A stretch of 41,660 nt of DNA from an uncultured Collinsella sp. (GTDB taxonomy: Bacteria; Actinomycetota; Coriobacteriia; Coriobacteriales; Coriobacteriaceae): NCBI GenBank assembly GCA_900768435.1, contig CAAGCW010000023.1, positions 1-41,660 on the forward strand, given 5' to 3'. Position 1 is the stretch's first letter. Each line of letters begins with the position of its first letter. The notes beneath the pieces were generated by a model. It made no database searches. It saw only the letters and a list, made by a program, of their open reading frames with translations, and had not been told where the DNA came from. Positions 7,732 through 17,430 of this stretch are shown one piece after another. A program made the position numbers and the translations under genes.

Positions 7732-9885
7732 TTACTGAACTTTGCTGGCGAACTCGAGGTATTGCATGCGCTGCAGCTTGTCGATCGTCGAGGCGTAGGG
7801 GCTGTCTTCCGATTCCAAGTCGTAGCGTAGCCCGTCGGCACCGAGATAGCCGGCGACATTGATGGTGGGCACATCTGACCTTGTCGCAAGCAGGGCCTTT
7901 TGGTAATTGGTGAGCGGGGCGCCGATCTTATTAAGGGTAATGGCTGCAATCTCGTTTGCCCCGACGGTGTCGTAGACGTTGAGCTCGGTATTGCCGGCGA
8001 TCTCATAGTTAGCCCAGACGAGATATGTCGACTGATAGATACGGAAAGCGTGGCTTGCCGTATCTTCCTGAGGGTACAGCTCGTCGTTGAGAGTCGTTGC
8101 GGCGCTCGGCTGATGGTCGCCAAAAAAGACAAGAACAACCGGTCTGCCGATGTTGCGGAGCTCGTTGATAAAGTACTCGAGGTCCCGGTCGGATGCGTTG
8201 ATGCAGGTGAGATAGGTGTTGAGCGCGCTGTTGGCGCCTTCGCTGGCTCCCTCGACCCAATAGTTTGTCAGCTCTTCGGCGGGAACGGTGCCATAGTCGT
8301 AGCCGCCGTGATTTTGCATCGTGACGTCAAAGATGAACTGCGGCGCTTCGTCGGTTCTAAGCAGGTCGAGTATCTTGTCGTAGGTGGCGTAGTCGCATAC
8401 GCCGGCATGGTAATAGGGCGCACCTTCGAAATCGCCGATTGAAAGAAAGTCTCCAAAGCCCAGCTGCTGATAGATTTTATCTCGATGGTAGTTGACGGGG
8501 TTTTGCGGGTGCATAGCGGTAGTGGTATACCCAAGCTCTTTAAGGTCCTTTGCCAGGCTGTTTACGCCATTCATCTGATACAGCTGATAGGGGATCTTGC
8601 CTAATCCGACAAAGGCCGTTGTCGCTCCGGTCAAAAATTCGAATTCGGAGTTCGCCGTTCCGCCACCGGCGACCGAAGCGAGCATGGTGCCGCGAACAAG
8701 TGTGTCGGGAAGCGAGTTGTAGAATGCGGGGCCGGAGTACCCGGCCGCCTGGAGCTGCTCAAAGCACGAAAGGTCGCTAAAACTCTCGTTCATGACGGCA
8801 ACAATCGTCGGCTTGATTTCATTGAACTGGGCAACGGCCGCCGCGCGCTGTTCGCTCGAGCCATATGTGCTGTCGTAGACGGCGGCGAGCTCCTGCTCGA
8901 TGCTCTGCGCCTCATCGGGCGTATAGTCTTCGGGCTTCTCAATGGGCAACTCGTTGACCATTTCGGTGAACGAAGTGATAAAACCCTGAGACGCATACGT
9001 GGTGATGGGCTGCCAACGGTCAAATCCAAAATCCAGCGCCTGCTCCAAGTCGATGTTGGAAAAGCCTGAGAGCCCCACAACGGTCACTAGCAGAAAAGCA
9101 CAGAGGTTAGCGGCGATAGCGGGGAAGACATGGGTGGGCGTACGGAGCTTTCGCGGTCGGATGAGCGAAAGAAGCCCCAGGGAAATCTCCAGCAGGGCGA
9201 GAGAGGTTACGATTCCGGCGGTAAAGGTAAACTCGTATCCCTCGCTCACTTCCATTGCGGTGCCAAGGGCCAAGATATCGCTTGGCAGGATGGCTTCGCC
9301 TTTAAACGTTATGACGAAGTGCTCGGCAATGCCAAGGACGCAACAGACGACGGGCACGAGGACCATGACGCCTCCATGACGCTGTCCCAGCAAATAAAGG
9401 GAGAGCAGAACCGTCGCGAGCAACCCGACGGAAAACCCGAATGAGTTGGCGGGAATGCGATAGAACGTTTCGTTGCAGGCAATTTCGATTGAAACGAACG
9501 AGAGCGCTGAAACAGCGGCGATGACAAGGATGTCGCGGCAAATACAGGCAACCGTTCCCGTCGCAAGGTCGGTTTGGTCGATAAGTCCCGAAACCAAGGG
9601 CTCGACAAGAAGCATGACGGCGGCAGCACCGAGCGCCGAATAAGAAAGGACCCATAGGGAGCTGCCCTCATTTACGAGCGATTGATTCGTAATCCATGCA
9701 GCTACCACGCCGAGCGGGATGAGGAGCGTCGCGCACCAAAAGACGCGGGCAATGGGTGGCTTTTCGTTGCGTTTGATTGAAAAATACACGCGCACGACGA
9801 CGGCGGCCACGATAAGGACGGCGATGGATATGGGCAGATTGGCCATGTCGCTCGAAGTGATTTCAAGGGGGATATCTTCGGTCAT
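7732..9885 (-). CDS. LTA synthase family membrane sulfatase/phosphoglycerol transferase
   Basis: Membrane enzyme of the alkaline phosphatase/sulfatase superfamily, resembling lipoteichoic acid synthase, which transfers glycerol phosphate from phosphatidylglycerol to an extracellular polymer. The 717-residue protein has about seven hydrophobic segments in residues 17-275 and then an extracellular catalytic domain. IVAVMNESFSDL carries the metal-binding glutamate (Glu367), GGGTANSEFEFLTG the likely nucleophile Thr410, QNHGGYDYG a substrate-pocket segment, and FFGDHQPS the metal-binding Asp-His pair. The frame is open to 9960, but the ATG at 9885 follows AGAGGAACGTCC and gives the usual short N-terminal tail. 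It stands alone, divergent from uvrA. Whether it makes a classical teichoic acid or modifies another wall or membrane glycopolymer is open. Confidence 0.87.
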   Translation of the reverse strand: MTEDIPLEITSSDMANLPISIAVLIVAAVVVRVYFSIKRNEKPPIARVFWCATLLIPLGVVAAWITNQSLVNEGSSLWVLSYSALGAAAVMLLVEPLVSGLIDQTDLATGTVACICRDILVIAAVSALSFVSIEIACNETFYRIPANSFGFSVGLLATVLLSLYLLGQRHGGVMVLVPVVCCVLGIAEHFVITFKGEAILPSDILALGTAMEVSEGYEFTFTAGIVTSLALLEISLGLLSLIRPRKLRTPTHVFPAIAANLCAFLLVTVVGLSGFSNIDLEQALDFGFDRWQPITTYASQGFITSFTEMVNELPIEKPEDYTPDEAQSIEQELAAVYDSTYGSSEQRAAAVAQFNEIKPTIVAVMNESFSDLSCFEQLQAAGYSGPAFYNSLPDTLVRGTMLASVAGGGTANSEFEFLTGATTAFVGLGKIPYQLYQMNGVNSLAKDLKELGYTTTAMHPQNPVNYHRDKIYQQLGFGDFLSIGDFEGAPYYHAGVCDYATYDKILDLLRTDEAPQFIFDVTMQNHGGYDYGTVPAEELTNYWVEGASEGANSALNTYLTCINASDRDLEYFINELRNIGRPVVLVFFGDHQPSAATTLNDELYPQEDTASHAFRIYQSTYLVWANYEIAGNTELNVYDTVGANEIAAITLNKIGAPLTNYQKALLATRSDVPTINVAGYLGADGLRYDLESEDSPYASTIDKLQRMQYLEFASKVQ

Positions 9886-10003
9886 GGACGTTCCTCTGGT
9901 ACAGCAAATTAAGTTCAGTATTAGATTACTGTAACCTTTCCACGGCATTTCGAGAAACAAAGCGCCCGATACGCAAAGCTAAAGGTCTGCGAATCTTGTA
10001 TTA

Positions 10004-10017
10004 CGAACATCTGTGCG
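10004..10017. promoter_or_regulatory. LexA (SOS) box-like operator upstream of uvrA
   Basis: CGAACATCTGTGCG matches the Gram-positive/actinobacterial SOS box CGAACnnnnGTTCG with one mismatch. It lies 62 bases before the uvrA ATG. A candidate -10, TAAACT at 10030-10035, places the box over the -35 position, where LexA would block RNA polymerase. The function is inferred from motif, position and the known SOS control of uvrA. Confidence 0.6.
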
Positions 10018-10078
10018 CGTCGAGTGCGCTAAACTCATCGGCAGTATGATTCGATGCAATAGGAGGCAAGGAGCTTCC

Positions 10079-12958
10079 ATGTCTGATTCCTCTATCGTTA
10101 TTCGCGGCGCTCGTGAGCACAACCTCCGTGATATCGATGTTTCCATTCCGCGTGACCAACTCGTGGTCATTACCGGTCTTTCTGGCTCGGGCAAGAGTTC
10201 GCTGGCATTCGACACTATCTATGCCGAGGGCCAGCGTCGATACGTCGAGAGCCTTTCGAGTTATGCGCGCCAGTTCTTGGGCCAGATGGACAAACCCGAC
10301 TTGGATTCAATCGACGGCCTTTCGCCGGCGGTGTCGATCGACCAAAAGACGACATCTAAAAACCCTCGCTCGACGGTTGGCACCGTAACCGAGATTTATG
10401 ACTATCTGCGTCTGCTGTTCGCCCGTGTGGGCACCCCGCACTGTCCCGAATGCGGCCGCGTCATTGAGCGCCAGACGACCGACCAGGTCGCCGATAAGGT
10501 CCTGGCGGCGGGGGAGGGCCGCCGCGCGTTTGTGCTGGCACCGGTGGTGCGCGGGCGAAAAGGCGAGTACACCAAGCTGTTTGAGGACCTTCGCGCCGAG
10601 GGCTTTAGCCGCGTGCGTGTCGACGGCGAGGTTCGCTCGCTTGATGACCCTATCGATTTGGATAAGAAATTCAAGCACGATATCGAGGTCGTGGTCGACC
10701 GCATCGTGATTCGCGAGAACTCGCTGGGCCGTATTGCCGAGTCCGTTGAACAGGCGACTGCGCTGGCGCACGGCAATGTGAACGTATACTTGCTGCCCGA
10801 CCGCGACGCTCCCGAGGGGACCGAAGGCGAGTTGCTGGAGTATTCGCTGGCGTTAGCGTGCCCGGAGCATGGACACTCCATCGATGACCTGCAGCCGCGT
10901 GATTTCTCGTTCAACGCGCCCTATGGCGCGTGCCCCGAGTGCGATGGCCTGGGCTTTAAGAAGACGGTCGATGCCGAGGCCCTAATCGAAGACCCCTCGA
11001 AGTCGATCGCCGACGGGGTCTTTGGCAGCCTGTTTGGCAACTCTAACTACTATCCGCAGATTTTCGCTGCGGTCTGCAAACACTTTAAGGTGAGCGTCGA
11101 TACGCCGTGGGAGGATCTGCCTCCGCGGGTGTGTCGTGCGTTTTTAGACGGCATGGGCGACCAGAAGATTTCGGTCGACTATCAAAAGCTCGATGGGCGC
11201 CGCAGCCAGTGGGACACCAAGTTCTCGGGTGTGCGCAATATCCTGTACGAGCGCTATACCGAGACGACGAATGAGAACACCAAGGCGCGCTTGGAGAAGT
11301 ACATCCGCGAGGAGCCGTGCTCGAGCTGCCACGGCGCTCGTTTGCGCCCCGAGATGCTCGCTGTTACCGTAGGCGGTAAGTCCATTTACGAGGTCTGTTG
11401 CCTATCGTGCCGCGAGTCGCTCGAGTTTTTTGAGGGCTTGGAACTCACCGAGCGCCAACAGTTTATCGGCGGGCGCATCGTCAAGGAAATCCTGGAGCGC
11501 TTGCGTTTTCTGGTCGATGTCGGACTCGACTATCTGACCCTCGATCGTGCCTCGGCGACGCTTTCCGGAGGCGAGGCCCAGCGCATTCGCCTGGCAACGC
11601 AGATCGGCGCCGGCCTCATGGGTGTCCTGTACATTTTGGACGAGCCATCGATTGGCCTCCATCAGCGTGATAACGAGCGCCTGATCAAGACGCTTGAGCG
11701 CCTACGCGATATCGGCAATACCGTCATCGTCGTCGAGCATGATGAGGATACGATTCGTGCTGCCGACTATGTGATCGACATGGGCCCCGGCGCGGGCGTG
11801 AACGGCGGACACGTGGTCGCCGCGGGAACGCCTGCCGATATCATGGCGTGCCCCGATTCGATGACGGGTGCCTACCTGACCGGCAAGCGAATGATTCGGG
11901 TTCCCGATGAACGCCGCAAGCCCGGTCGCGGCTGCCTTAAGATCACGGGCGCCCGCGCCAATAACCTTAAAAACGTTACCGCCAAGATCGAGTTTGGTAC
12001 GCTTACGGTTGTTACCGGCGTGTCGGGATCGGGCAAGAGCTCCCTGGTTACCGACACCATCGCGCCTGCCCTTACGAATGCCATTCACCGTTCAACGCGT
12101 CCTGTGGGCCCGTACAAAAAGCTCGAGGGCATCGAGTGTATCGATAAGGTGATCGATATCGACCAGTCGCCGATTGGCCGCACGCCGCGTTCCAACCCTG
12201 CTACGTACATTGGCCTGTGGGATGATCTTCGCGCGCTGTTTGCGAGCACACCGGAGTCGAAGGCGCGCGGCTACTCGCCGGGACGTTTCTCCTTTAACGT
12301 GAGCGGCGGTCGCTGCGAAGCATGCAAGGGCGACGGACAAATTAAGATCGAGATGCACTTCCTTCCCGATATCTATGTCCCCTGTGAGGTCTGCGGCGGC
12401 AAACGCTATAACCGCGAGACGCTTGAGGTCACCTACCGTGGTAAGACCATCTCTGACGTGCTCGACATGAGCGTCACCGAGGCGCTGGCCTTCTTTGGGA
12501 ATATCCCGCAGATTAAGCGCAAGCTCCAGACGCTGTACGATGTGGGCTTGGGCTACGTGAGCCTGGGCCAGCCCGCCACGACGCTCTCGGGCGGCGAGGC
12601 GCAGCGTGTGAAGCTCGCCAAGGAGCTTCATCGACGCCAGACGGGCAAGACATTCTATATTTTGGACGAGCCGACGACCGGCCTTCATTTTGAGGACGTC
12701 CGCCAGCTGCTCGATGTGCTGCAGCGCTTGGTCGATGCGGGCAACACGGTGCTGGTGATTGAACACAACCTTGATGTCATCAAGGTTGCCGACCGCCTGA
12801 TCGATATGGGCCCCGAGGGCGGTAACGGCGGCGGAACCGTCGTGGTTTCGGGCACACCGGAGCAGGTTGCGGACTGTCCGCAAAGTTATACGGGCAAGTT
12901 TTTGGCGCCGTTGCTCAGGCGTGACCGGGAGCGTCAGGCTCAACTTGATGCTCAATAA
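10079..12958 (+). CDS. uvrA: excinuclease ABC subunit A
   Basis: ATPase that scans DNA for lesions and loads UvrB. The 959-residue protein contains two ABC-type modules: first Walker A GLSGSGKS (33-40) with a signature in LSGGEAQRIRLATQIG, and second Walker A GVSGSGKSSLVTDT with a signature in LSGGEAQRVKLAKELH. Zinc modules are visible: CPECGRV in the first half, the paired CPEHGH and CPECDG region, CSSCHGARLRPE, and CEACKGDG/CEVCGGKRYN in the second half. The frame is open to 10013, but the ATG at 10079 follows AGGAGGCAAGGAGC and matches the family start. A LexA-like box lies upstream, so DNA-damage induction is likely. It is followed by its own terminator-like hairpin. Confidence 0.97.
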   Translation: MSDSSIVIRGAREHNLRDIDVSIPRDQLVVITGLSGSGKSSLAFDTIYAEGQRRYVESLSSYARQFLGQMDKPDLDSIDGLSPAVSIDQKTTSKNPRSTVGTVTEIYDYLRLLFARVGTPHCPECGRVIERQTTDQVADKVLAAGEGRRAFVLAPVVRGRKGEYTKLFEDLRAEGFSRVRVDGEVRSLDDPIDLDKKFKHDIEVVVDRIVIRENSLGRIAESVEQATALAHGNVNVYLLPDRDAPEGTEGELLEYSLALACPEHGHSIDDLQPRDFSFNAPYGACPECDGLGFKKTVDAEALIEDPSKSIADGVFGSLFGNSNYYPQIFAAVCKHFKVSVDTPWEDLPPRVCRAFLDGMGDQKISVDYQKLDGRRSQWDTKFSGVRNILYERYTETTNENTKARLEKYIREEPCSSCHGARLRPEMLAVTVGGKSIYEVCCLSCRESLEFFEGLELTERQQFIGGRIVKEILERLRFLVDVGLDYLTLDRASATLSGGEAQRIRLATQIGAGLMGVLYILDEPSIGLHQRDNERLIKTLERLRDIGNTVIVVEHDEDTIRAADYVIDMGPGAGVNGGHVVAAGTPADIMACPDSMTGAYLTGKRMIRVPDERRKPGRGCLKITGARANNLKNVTAKIEFGTLTVVTGVSGSGKSSLVTDTIAPALTNAIHRSTRPVGPYKKLEGIECIDKVIDIDQSPIGRTPRSNPATYIGLWDDLRALFASTPESKARGYSPGRFSFNVSGGRCEACKGDGQIKIEMHFLPDIYVPCEVCGGKRYNRETLEVTYRGKTISDVLDMSVTEALAFFGNIPQIKRKLQTLYDVGLGYVSLGQPATTLSGGEAQRVKLAKELHRRQTGKTFYILDEPTTGLHFEDVRQLLDVLQRLVDAGNTVLVIEHNLDVIKVADRLIDMGPEGGNGGGTVVVSGTPEQVADCPQSYTGKFLAPLLRRDRERQAQLDAQ

Positions 12959-12978
12959 ATAGGCGATTCAGTTTATGG

Positions 12979-13015
12979 GCGCCATCGACTCCTTGTGATT
13001 CGATGGCGCTTGCTG
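12979..13015 (+). terminator. hairpin terminator after uvrA
   Basis: A perfect 10-bp stem pairs 12979-12988 with 13000-13009 around an 11-base loop. The sequence after it (TTGCTGTG) is only moderately T-rich, so termination may be partial. It lies 20 bases after the uvrA stop and before the promoter-like sequence of the next operon. Confidence 0.55.
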
Positions 13016-13022
13016 TGTCGAA

Positions 13023-13053
13023 GTGACGTATGCAGCCGAATTGGACATATACT
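13023..13053 (+). promoter_or_regulatory. possible promoter of the ybaK-murJ-uvrC operon
   Basis: GTGACG (13023-13028, four of six to TTGACA) and TATACT (13048-13053, five of six to TATAAT) are separated by 19 bases, slightly long. They are placed 38 bases before the ybaK start. No other promoter candidate is seen before the three closely packed genes. Confidence 0.4.
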
Positions 13054-13090
13054 TAATCCTTGCGTCCGAATGCGAGGGAAAGGATATGCC

Positions 13091-13591
13091 ATGGCAAAGG
13101 CTGTAAAGACGCCAAAAACCAATGCGATGCGCGAGCTGGAAAGCGCCGGCATTTCCTATGTTCTACATACGTACGAAGACGATGGTGATGAGTCGGCGGG
13201 CCTGGGGGTCGCGATTTCGGAGCAGCTTGGCGAGGAGCCCGGACAAGGATTTAAGACCTTGGTCTGCGTGACGCCGTCCAACGACCATGTCGTGTGCTGC
13301 ATCCCTGTTGCCGACGAGCTCGATCTAAAGTCCGCCGCGCGTGCCGCGGGGGAGAAGTCCTTGGCCATGATGCATGTGAAGGATTTGCTTGCGGCGACTG
13401 GCTACGTTCGCGGCGGCTGCAGTCCGGTCGGTATGAAAAAACGCTACCGGACGCTCATTGATGAGACATGTGTCCTTTGGGATACCATTTTTATTTCGGG
13501 AGGCAAGCGTGGTTATCAGCTTGAGCTTGCACCCGATGATTTAATTGCATTTTGCGGGGCGACGGTCGCCCCGATTACGAGAGAGGACTGA
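13091..13591 (+). CDS. ybaK: Cys-tRNA(Pro)/Cys-tRNA(Cys) deacylase, YbaK/EbsC family
   Basis: Trans-editing enzyme that hydrolyses cysteine mis-attached to tRNA(Pro). The 166-residue protein matches YbaK in length and in the ordered blocks KTPKTNAMRELESAGI, the FKTLVC strand, AAGEKSLAMM, TGYVRGGCSPVGMKK (conserved GGxSP-type loop, here GGCSP) and the late FISGGKRGYQLELAP strand. The lysine of the FKTL segment is the conserved active-site lysine of the family. The ATG at 13091 follows GAAAGGAT; the frame is open to 12995, but that part overlaps the preceding terminator. It leads an operon with murJ (3-base gap) and uvrC. Confidence 0.9.
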   Translation: MAKAVKTPKTNAMRELESAGISYVLHTYEDDGDESAGLGVAISEQLGEEPGQGFKTLVCVTPSNDHVVCCIPVADELDLKSAARAAGEKSLAMMHVKDLLAATGYVRGGCSPVGMKKRYRTLIDETCVLWDTIFISGGKRGYQLELAPDDLIAFCGATVAPITRED

Positions 13592-13594
13592 GCG

Positions 13595-15277
13595 ATGCCG
13601 CAGGAAGAATTGAAGTGCGGAGCTCATTTTGCAAAAGAATCTGCGCCTCAGACACCCTCATCCGAAGCTTCTTCGTCGCGAGATGGCACTGATGATATGG
13701 GCTCGTCGGACTACTCCACGGTTGGTCGTTCCGCCGGGCTTATGACCATCCTGACCATCGTGTCTCGCGTCACCGGCTTTATCCGCACATGGGCAATGGC
13801 GGCCGCTATCGGCATGTCGCTGCTCTCGTCCTCCTATCAGGTCGCCAACAACCTGCCCAATATGCTCTACGAACTCGTGATGGGCGGCATGCTCGTGACG
13901 GCGTTTTTGCCCGTGTACATGGGCGTGAGGCGTGAGCAGGGTCGCGAGGCCTCGAACGAGTACGTGGGCAACCTGCTCGGTATTCTGCTATTGGTGCTGG
14001 GTGGCATTTCGTTGCTGGGGACCGTGTTCGCTCCGGGCTTTATTTGGACGCAATCGTTCCTTTCGGGTGACGGCGGCAGCATGGATACCGCTGCGTTCAT
14101 GTTCCGTTTCTTCGCCATCCAGATTCTGTTTTATGGTTTGGGCTCGGTGTTCTCGGGCGTTCTCAACGCACACCGCGACTACTTCTGGTCGACGTTTGCC
14201 CCGGTCCTCAACAATGTGATCGTCATTGCGAGCTTTATGGGCTTTGCGCCCGTGTCCGCACAGTTTGGCGAACGTGCCGGCATCATCTTGATTGCGGCCG
14301 GTACGACCCTCGGTGTCTTTGTTCAGATGGCTTGTCAGATCCCCGCGCTTGGCAAGCACGGCGTGCATCCCCATATCCATATCGACTTTAAGGACCCCGC
14401 ACTGCGCCAGACGATTGCGCTCGGTATCCCGACGCTGCTCGCTACGGTGTGCATGTTTGTCTCGACTTCTATCACGAACGCTGCCGCGCTGGTGGTCCAG
14501 CCCGAGACCGGTCCTTCCGTCATCGCCTATGCGCGCCTGTGGTACACGCTGCCCTACGCGCTGATTGCCGCCTCGCTTTCGACGGCGCTCTATACCGAGC
14601 TCTCTCACGACGCACAGGAGAAGGATTACGACAGCGTTCGCACGGGCATTTCGCGTGGCGTCGCCCAGATGCTGTTCTTCCTGGTTCCGTTCGCGCTGTA
14701 CCTGATTGTCTTCGCGCGTCCGCTCAACATGATCTACTGCGCTGGCAAGTTCGATGAGTCCGGCGTGGCGCTGGTGTCCGAGTTCCTTGTCTACCTGGCG
14801 TTCTCGCTGCCGCTCTACGGCGTGGTCGTGCTGATGCAGAAGAGCTTCTCTGCCTTGCTCGACATGAAGCCCTATAGCCGCTATTGCCTGTATTCCGCCA
14901 TCGGCCAGGCCGGCTCGGTTCTGCTGTTTGGCGTTGTGCTGGGCTTCGGTATGCCGGCAATCGCGCTTTCGTATGTCGTCGACTACGTGATCTTGGTCGG
15001 TTGCTCGCTGTGGTGGCTGCGTCGTCGTCTGCGTGGTCTTCAGGTTAAATCTATCCTGCATGGCGGTTTCTTTGGCCTTTTGCTCGGTGGCCTGGGTGCT
15101 GCCGCAGGCGCCGGCGTCATGTGGGCGCTTGAGCACTTTGTCGGGGCACTTGGCGGCTCGATTCTGATTACTCTTGGCTACGTTTGCGTTGCGGGTGTCG
15201 TCTCGCTTGCTGTTACCTTTGGCCTTGCCGTCGTCCTTAAGATGCCCGAGGTCTCGGCGCTGATTCGTCGCAAGTAG
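13595..15277 (+). CDS. murJ: lipid II flippase MurJ (MVF family)
   Basis: Integral membrane protein of the MOP/MVF superfamily that moves lipid II from the inner to the outer face of the membrane during peptidoglycan synthesis. The 560-residue product has about 46 hydrophilic N-terminal residues, rich in Ser and Glu, then about 14 membrane segments. Typical MurJ sequence is seen in SAGLMTILTIVSRVTGFIRT, in LPNMLYELVMGGMLVTAFLP (TM2, with the conserved NLLYEL-type stretch) and in GSVFSGVLNAHRDYFW. The ATG at 13595 lies 3 bases after the ybaK stop, with GAGAGGAC upstream. The stop directly abuts the uvrC start. The hydrophilic N-terminal extension is longer than in Escherichia coli MurJ; longer cytoplasmic tails occur in other actinobacteria. 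Confidence 0.93.
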   Translation: MPQEELKCGAHFAKESAPQTPSSEASSSRDGTDDMGSSDYSTVGRSAGLMTILTIVSRVTGFIRTWAMAAAIGMSLLSSSYQVANNLPNMLYELVMGGMLVTAFLPVYMGVRREQGREASNEYVGNLLGILLLVLGGISLLGTVFAPGFIWTQSFLSGDGGSMDTAAFMFRFFAIQILFYGLGSVFSGVLNAHRDYFWSTFAPVLNNVIVIASFMGFAPVSAQFGERAGIILIAAGTTLGVFVQMACQIPALGKHGVHPHIHIDFKDPALRQTIALGIPTLLATVCMFVSTSITNAAALVVQPETGPSVIAYARLWYTLPYALIAASLSTALYTELSHDAQEKDYDSVRTGISRGVAQMLFFLVPFALYLIVFARPLNMIYCAGKFDESGVALVSEFLVYLAFSLPLYGVVVLMQKSFSALLDMKPYSRYCLYSAIGQAGSVLLFGVVLGFGMPAIALSYVVDYVILVGCSLWWLRRRLRGLQVKSILHGGFFGLLLGGLGAAAGAGVMWALEHFVGALGGSILITLGYVCVAGVVSLAVTFGLAVVLKMPEVSALIRRK

Positions 15278-17224
15278 GTGCGCGTGGCCGGTCACGACAA
15301 CATTCCAACGCTTGCCGAGCAGGTTTCGCGCGTTCCCACGCAGCCCGGCTGCTACCTTTGGAAAGACGCCAAGGGCGATGTCATCTACGTGGGCAAGGCG
15401 AAAAACCTGCGCGCCCGTATGCGTCAGTACGTGACGCTGCAGGACGAGCGCCAGAAGATCCCGCTGATGATGCAGCTGGTGGCGAGCTTTGACTATATCG
15501 TGGTGGAGACCGAGCACGAGGCGTTGGTGCTCGAGCGCAATTTGATTGGTCAGTACCATCCGTACTTTAACGTCGACCTCAAGGATGACAAGAGCTACCC
15601 CTTTATCGCCATTACAAAGGGCGACCTGTATCCCGCTATCAAATACACGCGTGAGCGTCATAAGCCGGGAACGCGCTATTTTGGACCTTATACCGATAGC
15701 CGCGCGGCACGTGAGACGATAGATACGCTGCGCAAGGTTATCCCCATCTGCTCCGCATCCTGTGCGGAGTGGCGTCGTTGTCGCCGTATCGTCGAGTCCC
15801 ACAAGGGCGAGGAAGACATCGTCAATATGATTTGCGCGCAAAACGGGCGCCCCTGCTTTGACTACCATGTCGGGCGCGGCCCGGGTGCGTGTGTCGGCGT
15901 GATTTCCCCGGCAGACTATGCCAAGAACGTCAAGCGTGTCGAGCGCTTTTTGTCGGGCCATCGCAAGGATGTCGTCGATGAGCTGACCTCCGAGATGACG
16001 GATGCCGCTGAGGCGCTCGACTTTGAGCGCGCGGCACGCGTCAAACGTCGTTTGGAGGTCATCAGGGGTCTGGACGACCGTCAGCAAGTCGTTTTTCCCT
16101 CCAGTGTCGATATCGATGTCATCGGTTTCTATCGCGAGGAGACCATCTCCGCCGCTTGCGTCTTCGTCGTTCGCGAGGGCCGAACAGTTCGCACCTGCGA
16201 GTTCATTCTCGACAAGGGTCTTGATGTTGACGAGGAAGAGCTCCAGTCGGGCTTTCTTAAGCGCTATTACGACGAGACGGCTGATATTCCAGCTGAGGTC
16301 AACCTTTCCGTCGAGCTTGAGGATGCGGAGGCGCTGGGGGAGTGGCTTGCGGGCAAGCGTGAGCGTTCCTGCCATCTCCATAGGCCGCAGCGTGGCGAAA
16401 AGCACCGTCTGCTCGATATGGCATCCAAAAATGCGCGCCATGCCCTCATGCGCTACATGATGCGAACGGGGTACGCTGACGACCGCACCAATCAAGCGCT
16501 CCTGGAGCTCGAAAGTGCGTTGGCGCTGCCATCGCCGCCGTTGCGTATCGAGTGCTTCGATATCTCTACACTGCATGGCACCTTTACGGTCGCTTCGATG
16601 GTGGTATTTACCAACGGACGCGCCGACAAGAGTCAGTATCGTCGTTTTAAAATTCAGGCCGAATTGGACGAGGCAAACGACTTCGTGTCGATGTCCGAGG
16701 TTTTGGGACGACGTTATGCTCCCGAGCGCATGGCCGACGAGCGCTTTGGCTCGCGCCCCGATTTGCTTGTTGTCGATGGCGGTAAGCCGCAATTGACCGC
16801 TGCGATCAAGCAACTTGAGGCTCTTGGGCTCGATATACCAGTTTGTGGCTTGGCAAAGGCCGATGAGGAGGTTTTCGTGCCTTGGGACGAGACTCCCGTC
16901 GTGCTGCCGACCGGGTCCGCGTCGCTCTATCTAATTAAACAGGTGCGCGATGAATCGCACCGTTTTGCCATCACGTTCCATCGCGAATTGCGCGATAAAG
17001 CCATGACGGTTTCGGTACTCGATGACGTTCCAGGCGTGGGACCCACCAGAAAACGTGCCCTTATGCGCCATTTTGGCTCGATGAAGCGTTTGCGCGCGGC
17101 GAGCGAGCAAGAGATCGCGGAAGTTCGAGGCATTCCTGCCGATGTCGCCAAAGCGGTTCACGAGGCGCTCGTTGCATGGAATGCCGAGCGCGCCGAGGCG
17201 GCGGCAAAGCAATCCGAAAACTAA
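15278..17224 (+). CDS. uvrC: excinuclease ABC subunit C
   Basis: Dual-incision nuclease of nucleotide excision repair. The 648-residue protein has an N-terminal GIY-YIG-type domain (PTQPGCYLWKD and VIYVGKAKNLRARM, about residues 20-50) for the 3' incision. A UVR motif follows (VVDELTSEMTDAAEALDFE), which contacts UvrB. The RNase H-like domain with the 5'-incision site includes RIECFDISTLHG and LLVVDGGKPQL. Tandem helix-hairpin-helix motifs are at the end (VPGVGPTRKRALMRHFGS). The frame begins with GTG at 15278, right after the murJ TAG. A second GTG at 15284 is also possible, because AGTAGGTG lies just upstream of it, so the start is uncertain by two codons. In other actinobacteria the next gene is usually rapZ; here the sialic acid cluster follows. 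Confidence 0.96.
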   Translation: MRVAGHDNIPTLAEQVSRVPTQPGCYLWKDAKGDVIYVGKAKNLRARMRQYVTLQDERQKIPLMMQLVASFDYIVVETEHEALVLERNLIGQYHPYFNVDLKDDKSYPFIAITKGDLYPAIKYTRERHKPGTRYFGPYTDSRAARETIDTLRKVIPICSASCAEWRRCRRIVESHKGEEDIVNMICAQNGRPCFDYHVGRGPGACVGVISPADYAKNVKRVERFLSGHRKDVVDELTSEMTDAAEALDFERAARVKRRLEVIRGLDDRQQVVFPSSVDIDVIGFYREETISAACVFVVREGRTVRTCEFILDKGLDVDEEELQSGFLKRYYDETADIPAEVNLSVELEDAEALGEWLAGKRERSCHLHRPQRGEKHRLLDMASKNARHALMRYMMRTGYADDRTNQALLELESALALPSPPLRIECFDISTLHGTFTVASMVVFTNGRADKSQYRRFKIQAELDEANDFVSMSEVLGRRYAPERMADERFGSRPDLLVVDGGKPQLTAAIKQLEALGLDIPVCGLAKADEEVFVPWDETPVVLPTGSASLYLIKQVRDESHRFAITFHRELRDKAMTVSVLDDVPGVGPTRKRALMRHFGSMKRLRAASEQEIAEVRGIPADVAKAVHEALVAWNAERAEAAAKQSEN

Positions 17225-17249
17225 ACACGCCTCTAAACAACTGATATAC

Positions 17250-17279
17250 ATGATTGCGTGATTTTCAATCATTTATTTC
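17250..17279 (+). terminator. weak AT-rich hairpin after uvrC
   Basis: ATGATTG (17250-17256) and CAATCAT (17266-17272) form a 7-bp stem with a nine-base loop, followed by TTATTTC. The stem is AT-rich and the U-tract imperfect, so it could be a weak terminator of the ybaK-murJ-uvrC operon or an operator. Confidence 0.35.
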
Positions 17280-17430
17280 ACGGCGATTACCAGCCGATTT
17301 CGGGTTTAATTAACGCTAAAACGTTTGACTAGCCATGGTGAACAACCCTGCTATCCTGCGGGTTGACGAAGACTGATATCTCACCTCGTCGATACATACT
17401 GTCTGGCGAATCGTTTGTCAATGAATTCGG

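Noticed and set aside
13988..16813. 941-codon open frame on the minus strand opposite murJ and uvrC
   Set aside because: Shadow frame of murJ and uvrC. The translation is Arg/His-rich without family motifs, and no ribosome-binding site was found.
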